This document shows positions 25,331-34,500 of a DNA stretch of 64,000 nt, in pieces. The stretch spans positions 1,601,001-1,665,000 of the forward strand of contig JAFEUB010001017.1 in NCBI GenBank assembly GCA_024529925.1, read 5' to 3'. The stretch comes from Ophthalmolycus amberensis. Its lineage: Eukaryota > Chordata > Actinopteri > Perciformes > Zoarcidae. Under the pieces are notes generated by a model. That model saw nothing but the letters and a program-made list of their open reading frames with translations, was not told where the DNA came from and searched no databases. The stretch's first letter is position 1; the number at the start of each line of letters is the position of its first letter. Position numbers and translations under genes: made by a program.

Positions 25331-26390
25331 TTATTTCCCCAAAATGTTCACTTCCTTATCACACAGTAATAAGATTGATATCAAGAAAGAAGTAAGTGTA
25401 CTTATCAAAGGTATAAATATGACTTTAAAACAAGGATGCTACTGTATTTTAAGTTGCATTAGTTTCAAAGTTGTGTAACTCAGATTCTGGTGCATTTTCA
25501 AGTTTTGATTTTAGTTCAACAGTTACATGTTAAATGCTGTGTTGAACCTATTGGATCATTTCAAAATGATCAAGTAAATGACGAGGCTTTCTTTTATTTC
25601 TTACCAACATGTTGGAAACCGAAGCTATTAACTGCACAGTAACCTTTAGTGTTTTAAAAGAGCGTTGGCTTTGACAGGATGTTATGAAACGGTTTGTGTG
25701 CTGATGGATAAACTGCTCCAGATGAAAATTGCTTGAATAACTCAAACATTTAACATTTGTTGTTTCAAACTCATTCTAAAGACTGGTGCGTTGTTTTGAT
25801 ATTTTACCTGCATTAACACATGAAAACTGAGATAATGGCATTGATCTCTGATGAAATGTCCTTTTTTTTTTTTTAAGCGGTTTGCACACAAAAGAAAAGA
25901 CTTCACAGCTTCATACACACCATCGATGTCTATCAATATTGACCTTATGCGTCCTTTAGAAAGGATTTTCATCCCGTGTTGAGAGAGGCCGAGCAAGACA
26001 AAAAGAGACAGAATAAGAGCTTAATCTCCTAGCAATGTACACAAACACGGTGATAAAGGAGAGCAAAACAGACAAACATTCGTATTAACACGTGTTACCT
26101 TGCATGCTGCTGTAATTGAGTGATCCCATTTCTTATGTATTATTACTTGAATGTATCTTTGGAAACCCAAAGCACATTGATATCGGTCTGTTGGCTCGGT
26201 GCAATGTTTTCTCAGATACTGTAATGTTTATTTTTGCTCCAATATATCAGCACTTACTGTTGACAATTATAGTTGTGAGAAAAATATGGGTCAAAATCAT
26301 CAAGCCGAAGGAGACATTCCCATCAGTGGTACATTATCATTGGACTCAGATAACTTTGAAACCCAATAAAATTAAGCTTCAGAGAAAAGA
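25330..26390. other. non-coding, no gene recognised
   Basis: AT-rich sequence with no supported gene. Short T and A runs only. Confidence 0.5.
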
Positions 26391-26890
26391 GTTGACAGCC
26401 ATGCTGTACTTACAGTGGAGCGCTGAGCTAAAAGCTGCATGATCACAATAAATAGCAAACATGTTTGTGCTTTGCAGCTGTAATGTTTACCATGTTCACT
26501 GTCTTAGTTCGGTGTGTTAGCATGCTAACATATGCTTATTATCAGCACTAACTACAAAGAGCTCAGGCTGATGGGGAATCTAGTTTGTTTGGAAGGTATT
26601 GGATCAGAAACCAAATTTTTGTTTTTTTCATCTGATGATAATGCTAGATGAAATATTTGGACATCAATTCTTCCTGAAGGGACCATGAATGTCTGTACCA
26701 AATTTCATGAAAATCCATGGAATTCTTGTCGAGATATTTCCATTAAATTGTCAACTTGCTGGTGGTGCTAGAGGAAAAGTCCGGATCAAAGTCACGAGGA
26801 TACATCGTCTGGGAACCATGAATGACTGTCGCATTTTTAGCCAATCCATGGAGTAGATGTTGAGATATCTTTCTATTTATTCTTTCTAAT
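26390..26890. repeat. interspersed repeat (teleost, class not assigned)
   Basis: Blocks such as GTGTTAGCATGCTAACATATG, GGGACCATGAATGTCTGTACC, AATTTCATGAAAATCCATGG and GTAGATGTTGAGATATCTTTC are characteristic of a high-copy repeat in fish genomes as I remember them. No coding potential. Confidence 0.5.
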
Positions 26891-26899
26891 TATGCTGTT

Positions 26900-28040
26900 T
26901 TAAAGCTTTCACTGAGGTTAAACTGTACTCCTACATAGCACACCCGCAGGCTTTCTCTTGTCAGACGTTGATGAATGTTCGACAGGCGGAATTACTCCAT
27001 CTGGAATGCTCTAAGACTAACACCTGTTAGGCTCTTCAACAAAAATGCAAATAATTACGTCAAGTGCCAAATGAATACATATTTCCCCATGCGTTTATTA
27101 TCCGTGTGCATCAAGTGTATATAGTTGTTATGTAACTTGTATACGTTTGACCGAGCTAATTTTGGACCACAGAGTTCAAACTGTGACCTGTTCCTGAAAC
27201 TTGGTGTATAATTCCTTGCATTCTGAACATTCCCTCCAAAACGTGCACATGAGCAACGCGTGACGGCCCCCCCCACTTTGACTCCACACTACAAACGGTG
27301 ACGTTAAATAAAGCCAGGGAAGAGCAGAAGCACATAACCGAACACGACTCATCCTGGCATTCATGTCTGCCAGCAAAGCATTTTTTAAATATCTCGGGGA
27401 TAATTCGGGTAATGCTTTTCAGTATTTGTTGTGCTCCTGACAGGCAGGCAGGGAGTTACTGGGCTGGGTTAGACTGAGAGCGGGATTACAGGCAGACAGA
27501 GTGCTGAGAGATACCTGCAGATTCCCATAATCAGCCCTCTGAGAAGTGTCATCCCCTCTCGAGTCGGGCGTCGATCGAACGTCAGAAGTCGAGGCCAGTC
27601 TGCCCCGCCCAGATGTTCCTCTCGGAGTCCTATTGTTCGGCTCCTGAGCTCGAGAATTCCTGTCGAGTCGGGGAGATTCCTCGCTGCGTTATGGGGTATT
27701 ATGTTAGCGCTAGCACTATTCAATACACTAATGAGTTGTGCCAAAACCTAATGTCTCAGGGGAGTTCCTTGCGTAGATGCTGCATAGTTTAGAGGGTAAG
27801 TGCCATTGTGTTTGGTCCCGGGCCCGTCTGCGTGCCGTTGACCTCTTCAGTGTGCAGAGGGCCTCTCCTTTCTAGCAATGCTGCTGCGGAACTGAGAGCT
27901 TAATAAAGCGGCGGCTGGCTCGTGACGTAAAGGGCATGGGATGAGTTTGAAGATAAGAGTGAAAGAGCCGCGTCGCAGAGGCAAACATGCAGCAGTCGTT
28001 TTGATAAAGGTGATCTGATAAAACCGTGGAGGCAGTGTTG
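26900..28040. other. non-coding, candidate regulatory stretch
   Basis: Repeat-free sequence 2-4 kb downstream of the edn1 3' end. ATGCAAATAATTACGTCAAG at about 27041-27060 combines an octamer, a homeodomain-type AATTA core and a CRE-like TACGTCA. Purely motif-level; conservation unknown. Confidence 0.35.
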
Positions 28041-28045
28041 TGGCT

Positions 28046-28157
28046 CCACCAAGTCCAGATGTGAAAGCTCTCTGCTCTGACGCCGCAGCCTCGGAGAAGC
28101 GTTGGCCCGAGCTCCTCTGGGCTCTCCATCGTCTTTCCACGGGGCTCCCCTCTGGCT
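28046..28157. repeat. copy 1 of a local duplication
   Basis: About 112 bp (CCACCAAGTCCAGATGTGAA ... GGCTCC) almost identical to 30933-31056 in the same orientation, about 2.9 kb away. Copy 2 has a roughly 12-bp longer middle (AACACAGAGTGCGTTAG in place of GTTGG). Confidence 0.9.
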
Positions 28158-28229
28158 GTAGTGATACAGATGTTTAATAAGCGGGGTAGAATATTAATGT
28201 CAGTGGCAGAAAAGTACATTCAGTACAAC

Positions 28230-28750
28230 TCTATCCTATCATCCAGCAATATTTTAGCTTTTTGTTTCTTATGTAGCAAAATGGGACTAAAACTGCAGTT
28301 TGTTGCACAACCCTGTGTTGTGCAATGACAATAAATTAATCTTGGGCCTACCTTGTACTTTAATATTTCCATTAAATGCCACTTTATACTTCTACTTCAC
28401 TACATTTCAGACAGATAGTTTTTTTTTTTACTCAATTACAGTTATTTGACAGATTTAATTACTTTTCACATTCTGATTCTACATTTAAAAAAAGCATATA
28501 ATGAGCTTATAGAACATGCATTTCATTATTTAAACTCCTCAACAGTATGTAAAATACTTCCAGTTAGCACAGTTTAGATCATCTACATTCTACAACATTA
28601 AAATGCTGCTTTGGTAACAATAGTCTAATATATAATATGATCATTCTTCTGCAGAATGAGTGTTTTTTACATTTGATCCTTTACATGCACAGTATTTACT
28701 GTGCCATTGTCACCTTTTACTGAAGAATCTGAATACTTTTGGTCTCAAAC
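28230..28750. repeat. AT-rich interspersed repeat (AAGTACA/ACTTTTACT type)
   Basis: CACTTTATACTTCTACTTCA, TACAACATTAAAATGCTGCT and CTGAAGAATCTGAATACTTT follow a high-copy fish repeat pattern. A related fragment lies at 62510-62700 (CAGATCCTTTACTTAAGTAA). Confidence 0.5.
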
Positions 28751-30300
28751 ATCATGCATCTTGTTCATAAACCTGAGAGAGAAATATATGTAGAGAGATG
28801 AGCCTCTTTTAATTGTGGCTCAGTTTAACTGGTTATGTAATATGCTGTGGACCAGTCACTTTAAGCATTAGGCTGGCCTCTTGTCAACTCGATGTCCTTT
28901 AAAATCCCAAGAGAGCGCAGATTTGCGTCCAGAACAGACGGTTTGTTTGGCTGCAAACACTCCACCTCCACAGTGGAGTTAAATCCAGAACAGTTCTTGC
29001 GTGTCATCGTGACTTTTCTCTCTTTTGTCCTCACACTGTCTCTGCAGTCCTGACTGTCTTTTGTTTCTCAAGCAAAAAGTAGGTCTTGTCTGGACAATAT
29101 GACCTCATCATTATTATTATGATTGGCCTCTTTGCACGCAGGAGGACACGACTGATTTCTTTCAGTAAGCCGAGGCACAGACTCCACCGTGGATTTGTTT
29201 GCTAAATGGGCTGGATAGATAAGACTACTCCACCAACTTGCATTGGATTGTTCACCGCTGCCAGATCAAGCAGCTCTGTGATGAGTGATGGCAGCGAGTT
29301 AAAGGCGCTCCCAATGTTTGAACGCAACCCAAGAACAACTTGTACGACATTCATATTTACAACGGAGAGGGGACGCCACATTAATCTCCTCTTTTGCGAA
29401 GTTTTTAAAGTGCTTGTGACGGTAACAACTTTTAAGAATACCTACTTCAATCGTTGGTCCTCAGTTTAAGTTCGGGGTTACTTTCTGATCCATGCTTACT
29501 GGGTGAGTCTTTAGAGATTTTTGAGAGAAACGGCTTTGCTGTCCATGTTTGGTGGTAAAGTTAACTTGTTTACATGAAGGACTGCATGCTTCTATTGGTG
29601 AAGTAAATTCTCCATCTTGGGCTTTTTTAAAAACAGATTTTTCTTCTCTTAGTTCCTGCAAAGTTGGCATTTTCACAGTGCGAGGTTTTCTCTTTGACAG
29701 CAGCTAAATTAACCGGATGACGGATTTACTGAAATGCAATGAAAGTTGATTCATGAGCCGAGATCAAATTAACGATATCTGCGGGGAAAAGCTTGAAAAG
29801 CTCAGGTTGAAGGGTGATAGATATCTAAACGTATTTTAAAGCAAAGGAGATCATTACGGCGCTGAAAACAAACTGTCTTTGAAATCTAAGCTGCTGAGAG
29901 AAACCTTCCATCTACATGCAGCTGATTTAGAAATGGCAGTGTGTACAGAGATGAAAGGGCAGCGAGGTTAAGAGCTTTATGACTCTCTGCCTCGTTGTCT
30001 TCCACATCAACACTCTCTTTATCCCCGTCTCTCACACTTCGTCTCACTCCTTTCTTGTTCACTTTTAGTGTTTTTATTTACCAGTTTGAAATCGTCTCAG
30101 CACTGAACCCAGACTGCTTTTGTTACACCTTGTTTTATAAAATTCATTGTTCACAGAAGATTCTGGCACATCAGTTCCCTCTATTCCAGATTGTCTTCAA
30201 TTGAAGATGGTTAAACGCACCTTTTCTCAGGTCAGGGATCTGTTTAAGCTGCAGAGACCCAATTCATTGCACATGAAACAATGATATTTGATCAGTTGTC
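28750..30300. other. non-coding between the repeat and the edn1 3' end
   Basis: No gene or repeat family recognised. Open frames at 29206-29676 and 29995-30204 have no family features. Confidence 0.5.
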
Positions 30301-30324
30301 TTTTTTTTAAATAAGGGTACAACT

Positions 30325-30330
30325 TTTATT
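30325..30330 (-). terminator. edn1: poly(A) signal AATAAA of edn1
   Basis: Plus strand TTTATT, giving AATAAA on the minus strand, 803 nt downstream of the edn1 stop. It is the first canonical hexamer I noticed in a plausible position. Confidence 0.5.
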
Positions 30331-30932
30331 TCAGTTTGGCCAAAATTTGGCAACTTGGTGACAAAACATTTCATGGAAATGACAAACCCAAAACATGTGA
30401 CGGACCAATATGGCCATCAAATTACAATAAATACATAGAACACGTGCAGAGCATATTTAGTGAAAAATAATTAAATGACAAATGCAGAGAAATCTTTGAT
30501 AACATCAGCATGACAACACTCCTAGCAGCTACTGTACAGCGTATACGCTGACTAGACATAAAGGAGACGTAGCCAATAGTTTCAGTCGGTGGAGAAACGT
30601 CTCGCACAAAGCAGTGAGGCACGTGATCCAATGGTACAACAGCCGGCTTTTGCATCCGTATAATGGCATTTTGAAATATAATAAGCAGGACCGCCTTCAT
30701 CCATATACCGCAGTGGTTTTTATGCTCTGTAACAGAGGGATTTGTCTTAAATCCTTCCAGTAATGTCAAGTTTATGAAATGCTATTTGGTTTTTGAGTCC
30801 AAAGGGTCCGACGGCGAACACCTACAAGATGAATGTCCTCGACTCTGCAGGCCGAGTCCTCTGCTCGGCTTATCTTCCTTCACCTGAACTCCCTCTGTTG
30901 TCTCTGACCTCGTTCATCTGTCTCGTGAAGCG

Positions 30933-31056
30933 CCACCAAGTCCAGATGTGAAAGCTCTCTGCTCTGACGCCGCAGCCTCGGAGAAGCCAACACAGAGTGC
31001 GTTAGCCGAGCTCCTCTGGGCTCTCCATCGTCTCTCCACGGGGCTCCCCACTGGCT
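30933..31056. repeat. copy 2 of a local duplication, in the edn1 3' UTR
   Basis: About 124 bp starting 77 nt downstream of the edn1 stop, matching 28046-28157. Shared blocks include AGCTCTCTGCTCTGACGCCG, CAGCCTCGGAGAAG, GAGCTCCTCTGGGCTCTCCA and CCACGGGGCTCCCC. Confidence 0.9.
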
Positions 31057-31132
31057 TTTAGAGAAGGGCTAATGAAACCCTCTCTCTCTCCCCCCTTTCT
31101 GCATGACAAGGTGCGGAGGTCATCTGTCGTCT

Positions 31133-31271
31133 TTAGGAGGCCGTGCTCTCGCCCTCCCACGCTCTCGCCCTGTGCCGCTGCCTCGCCCTCCACTTCTTGA
31201 GCAGCAGACGGGTTCTCAAGGCGGCCCTGATTGCCAGAGGCGACACCCGCTTCTTGTTGCCGTTCCTCATC
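31133..31271 (-). CDS. edn1: edn1 exon 5, basic C-terminus and stop
   Basis: The 139-nt coding part of the last exon. The acceptor ctgtgtgcacag lies just before 31271, phase 2 in. It encodes MRNGNKKRVSPLAIRAALRT and RLLLKKWRARQRHRARAWEG, ending ESTAS and TAA at 31133. The strongly basic composition and MRN start resemble the human C-terminal region (SETMRNSVK). Weakly conserved in the family, so the call leans on splice phase. Confidence 0.8.
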
Positions 31272-33033
31272 CTGTGCACACAGAGACGGAAAAACAGCCG
31301 GTCACCCAAACCATCCATTTCCCCAGGTTATGTCAAATGCGAGCCTCTAAAGCTGGCTGGACTTGAGCCGTCAGTCACTCGCATTCAAAGCGCCGAGCAT
31401 GCCAAGTGTCATGCACAACACACTTTTAAGTGGTTTCAGCAGATTGTCGTTTGTTTTTTCCCTCTTATTAATGTGTCAGAAAGTGCAGACGAATGGCGCC
31501 GCAGCAGCACTCGTGTACCGTCATGTTCCAGAGCGCCCACATTACTCTCACTCCTAAGCGATGGAAAGTGATGCATTGAATTCGGCAATCCTCGAGGTTT
31601 TAGAGAAGGCATTATTGTGCTCAGTCCTCATATAGGGAATCCCTTGCTTGAGGGTTTATTTAGAAATTCCACGTGCTGCTTGTTTTTAATCTCTGCAGGC
31701 TCACCATGCAATATATATATATATATAAATACCCTGAGAGAGCCTCAGTGTTGCGTGAGTTTATAATTACCATGTCCATTTATTGTTGCAAATACACAGA
31801 GATATTCCGCCTCCTTCAGTCTAAGCGGGTCGTTTTACCTCTTAATCCTGCCCGTGTCGGCTGCCAGCTCGTGTTTGCATTGCGCCCCTGCGCAACCAGC
31901 GCCCTGGGCAGAGCGGATCACCGTGTCTGGGGATGTGTCATACCTGCGAGCGCAGAAAAACACACGCACGATGAGAACCGGGATCCCATTTCATTTAAGC
32001 GTCCCACAGTTTCGACACACTCGCGGCGTCATTTAAGACGCGGAACTTGTTCCTACACGCGGGGAAAGGAGCACAAAAGCTCAGACTCGGGCCATTGTAT
32101 CGCTGACAGTATCCGATAAACGGGTGGCCTGTTGTTATTATTGTCTGCTCACGAGATGTTTGGGAAGCTGTGATGGAAATGCAAATGACTTGTCGTTACC
32201 TGAGGCGGGTTTCCAGCCGGCAGAAGTTTCTACACGCGATGTCGTTTTGGCGGAGACACTGGCAGCGCGAGTCCGAGACCGCGCGCTTCGTTCTGGGAGC
32301 GTTGCCCAGTCCGTACGAGACCACGCGCCTGGAATGCAAGGGTGACATAATTCAGGTTAAACACCTTATGAATGACTGGAGTCTGATTGTTTAATATTTA
32401 TAAAGTAAAACGTCTCAAAAGCAAACTGTAAGCTACTTTAATTAACAGATCCCGTCCAATTCCTCAAAATCTCCATCTTAATATTTGCTTATTAAACCTC
32501 TGTCCAATATTTCTAATAAGTAAATCATTCGCTCTCTTTGTTGCTGTGGCCCCAAATGAAGTGTCTCACTCTCAAGAATGTGTTGATGTTGACTTACTCG
32601 GGAGTGTTGACCCATATGATGTCCAGGTGGCAGAAGTAGACGCACTCGTTGTCCATGAAAGTGGCGCAGGAGCAGCGTTTGGTCCTCACATGTCGCCGCA
32701 GCTGGGTGTCGGTGGAGGCAGTGGGTGTCTCTCCAGCTGGCGCAGATAGCGCTGTAATTGAATCATCTTTATCAAAACACCGCATTTTGTGTCCGCATAA
32801 TTGCAGCAATAGTTTGTTTTGCTACTTTGCAGATACACGATTCACACTTTAACTGTGAAATAATGAAAGTAATACAGATGTTATGTGGCTGAAATGTATT
32901 GAAGCTACTGCACAGGTTAAATAAAATAAGTCGTTTGTCTGTCGGAGAGAAAAACAAACATGCAAAAGTTACCTGCGCACATAATGCAGGAGTGCATCAC
33001 TGACAACGCGGACATCCAAATGTATACATCCAT
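31133..33033 (-). CDS. edn1: edn1, preproendothelin-1 (complete, 5 exons)
   Basis: Precursor of endothelin-1, a secreted vasoconstrictor peptide that also patterns the ventral pharyngeal arches (family knowledge). Exons on the minus strand: 33033-32973, 32751-32598, 32328-32200, 31943-31839 and 31271-31133. All have GT-AG borders and join in phase to 588 nt, or 195 residues plus TAA; human is 212. Seen in order: signal peptide MDVYIWMSALSVMHSCIMCA; RTKR cleavage site; 21-residue hormone with cysteines at 1, 3, 11 and 15 and the end CHLDIIW; VNTPERVVSYGLG big-endothelin tail with a second RTKR; endothelin-like repeat CQCLRQNDIACRNFC; basic C-terminus. Met7 and the CSC start favour edn1 over edn2 and edn3. 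Residue 9 is Asn where I expect Lys. Lies 9 kb downstream of hivep1, as in mammals. Confidence 0.95.
31839..31943 (-). CDS. edn1: edn1 exon 4
   Basis: A 105-nt exon. Acceptor tctgcgctcgcag, donor ATTAAGAG|gtaaaa, phase 2 in and out. It encodes YDTSPDTVIRSAQGAGCAGA and QCKHELAADTGRIK. The two-cysteine spacing resembles DCSKLGKKC of the human precursor. Divergent, as expected for the pro-region; the call rests on phase, splice sites and position. Confidence 0.82.
32200..32328 (-). CDS. edn1: edn1 exon 3, big-endothelin tail and endothelin-like repeat
   Basis: A 129-nt exon. Acceptor ttgcattccag, donor CGCCTCAG|gtaac, phase 2 in and out. It encodes RVVSYGLGNAPRTKRAVSDS and then the four-cysteine endothelin-like repeat CQCLRQNDIACRNFCRLETR. 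Matches the human VVPYGLGSPRSKR and CQCASQKDKKCWNFC layout. GC-rich relative to its introns. Confidence 0.94.
32598..32751 (-). CDS. edn1: edn1 exon 2, mature endothelin-1
   Basis: A 154-nt exon. Acceptor ttcaattacag, donor ACTCCCGA|gtaagt, phase 1 in and phase 2 out. It encodes ALSAPAGETPTASTDTQLRR, then HVRTKR, then the complete 21-residue hormone and VNTP. The converting-enzyme site between Trp21 and Val22 is present. Reading through the donor gives GAG TAA, which makes the frame look as if it stops at NTPE. Confidence 0.97.
32973..33033 (-). CDS. edn1: edn1 exon 1, signal peptide
   Basis: A 61-nt coding part: ATG at 33033-33031, donor GCAG|gtaac after 32973, phase 1 exit. It encodes MDVYIWMSALSVMHSCIMCA, aligning with the human start MDYLLMIFSLLFVACQG. 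This ATG has G at -3 and G at +4, a strong context. An in-frame ATG 27 codons upstream (33114) has T at -3 and is disfavoured. Confidence 0.88.
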
Positions 33034-33236
33034 GACTGCAGGCTCTTCTAAAAAAACTAAAATAATGTTGCTCAAGAAAATGAATAATCCTCCAGCAGCG
33101 GACAAAATAACCATCCAGTGAATCAATCCTACGCAAAATGTGTCGGGGATCGTCCTCAAGAGATTCCCGCAGGGAGCGCAGAGGCGTCAGTCTGGAGTCT
33201 CTCTGTCAATGTGGCCCCACATGTGCAGCCCTTTGA

Positions 33237-33243
33237 CTTTATA
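33237..33243 (-). promoter_or_regulatory. edn1: TATA box of edn1
   Basis: TATAAAG on the minus strand, 204 nt upstream of the edn1 ATG, implying a start site near 33210 and a 5' UTR of about 175 nt. Mammalian EDN1 is also a TATA-box gene. Confidence 0.7.
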
Positions 33244-33447
33244 CATGAGCGCGCCCCCCCCCTCCCTCCTCCTCCTGCAGTGTTGTCCTTTTGGCTCGTA
33301 CCCAAACACTGATGTTTGTTAGTGGTCGCGTAGACCAAGCTGAGGGCTTCTTGTGATGTAGCCTTGGTTACAGTTGGTGGATGGAGGAGACGCCGGCTGA
33401 CTGAATGAGAGCTGCACTCTCACGGCACCCTGTTGGATGAGTTGCAC

Positions 33448-33460
33448 TGCTGAGTCAGCA
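33448..33460 (-). promoter_or_regulatory. edn1: perfect T-MARE / AP-1 palindrome upstream of edn1
   Basis: TGCTGAGTCAGCA, a 13-bp perfect palindrome that equals the Maf recognition element consensus and contains the AP-1 core TGAGTCA. It sits about 205 bp upstream of the TATA box. The human EDN1 promoter has a functional AP-1 site near -108, so the role is plausible but inferred. Confidence 0.55.
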
Positions 33461-33479
33461 GGTGGCAGTCACGCGACAG

Positions 33480-34500
33480 GATGAATGTCCCCGTTTTTAC
33501 TGGAGAGCACTGAAACACTGCTGTGGAATGATGTAAGATCCGTGGAAATTATCTATACTGAAAATGTATACTTGTACTTCTCCAGCAGTCGGAGTTTTTT
33601 TCTTTACGAGGTAAAGGGTCCAAAGCAAACTGAACGAACACATGGTGGTGTCTTCTGTCATTCTTGCCTTTTGAAAACAGAGTACCATACTACAGTATGT
33701 ATATCAAATATGCGCTGAAGTGAAAATGGAAGAAAGTGTACTAAAATACTTCCTTGTAAATTTTCTTAATTACAACAATGAAGGTAATTCTCATGAGACA
33801 TTTCAGCCCATTCTAAGGCAGCGATCCTGTCGCATGTTAAAGATTAAGATCCACATACATGTACATACATGTGTACATGTACTGCTGCAGACAGCTGCCT
33901 GGTAGAGGGGGGTTTTATTTAACTGCTTGAAATACAGATGTGTACAAATCAATATTCATAGTCTAGTGTTACTGATTGTGTGTTGTCTTACATCATAATA
34001 TAAGGCCGTTTTCACTGTACCTTGTGCTCCACAGCTGCTGTTTTATTCATTGATGAATGATTACTGACAAAGTACAAACCAGGTCCCAAAGTGGAGGCTC
34101 AAAGTGGGAAAGTCCGAGGTAAAGTATGCCGACATGCTGCAGCTGTGAGGCCCCTGACCAGAGGCTGCTGGTAGAATGAGACAGGACACTGACGTCTATA
34201 GTTGAATCGTGGAGCTGCTGTGATGATGTGTTACAGACATTTGTTTCCTCAGCACCAGCAGAGAATGGCCTCTAGGGGTCTCTGTTTGCCTTGCTTTAGC
34301 TTCCCCCTGCAAATGGATGAGTCACCTTCTGAACGGGAACAAGGAGGTCTCTGTCGAGCCGCTTGAGACGAGAGAGAAGTTTCCCTCATTAATGGCCAGA
34401 TTATGTTTGCTGCTGATATTCTGAGAGCGCTCTCTTAATACTATCAACTAGTGGAATTTAATTAAGTGGTACTATTATGACGAAGGGTCAAGGATTTAAT
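33480..34500. other. non-coding upstream of edn1
   Basis: Sequence upstream of the edn1 promoter with no exon recognised. Short direct repeats of TACATGTACATACATGTGTA type occur at about 33855-33880. It could hold distal edn1 control elements, but nothing specific can be claimed. Confidence 0.4.

Larger units (their letters stand above)
30310..31132 (-). other. edn1: edn1 3' UTR with AU-rich elements
   Basis: About 820 nt from the stop to a canonical AATAAA on the minus strand at 30330-30325. AU-rich destabilising-type motifs occur on that strand at about 30425-30433 (TATTTATTG) and around 30455-30480 (ATTTAATTATTTTT). AU-rich elements are known for mammalian EDN1 mRNA. The part nearest the stop carries a segment (30933-31056) that is duplicated near 28.1 kb. 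Confidence 0.65.

Noticed and set aside
27847..28219. Two overlapping minus-strand frames of about 100 codons
   Set aside because: They read through the duplicated segment shared with the edn1 3' UTR; different frames and no domain.
31143..32394. Plus-strand open frames across the edn1 locus
   Set aside because: Antisense shadows of GC-rich edn1 exons.
32594..32809. Stop codon right after NTPE in the endothelin exon, suggesting a truncated gene
   Set aside because: The TAA overlaps the splice donor (GA|gtaagt); the frame continues in the exon at 32328.
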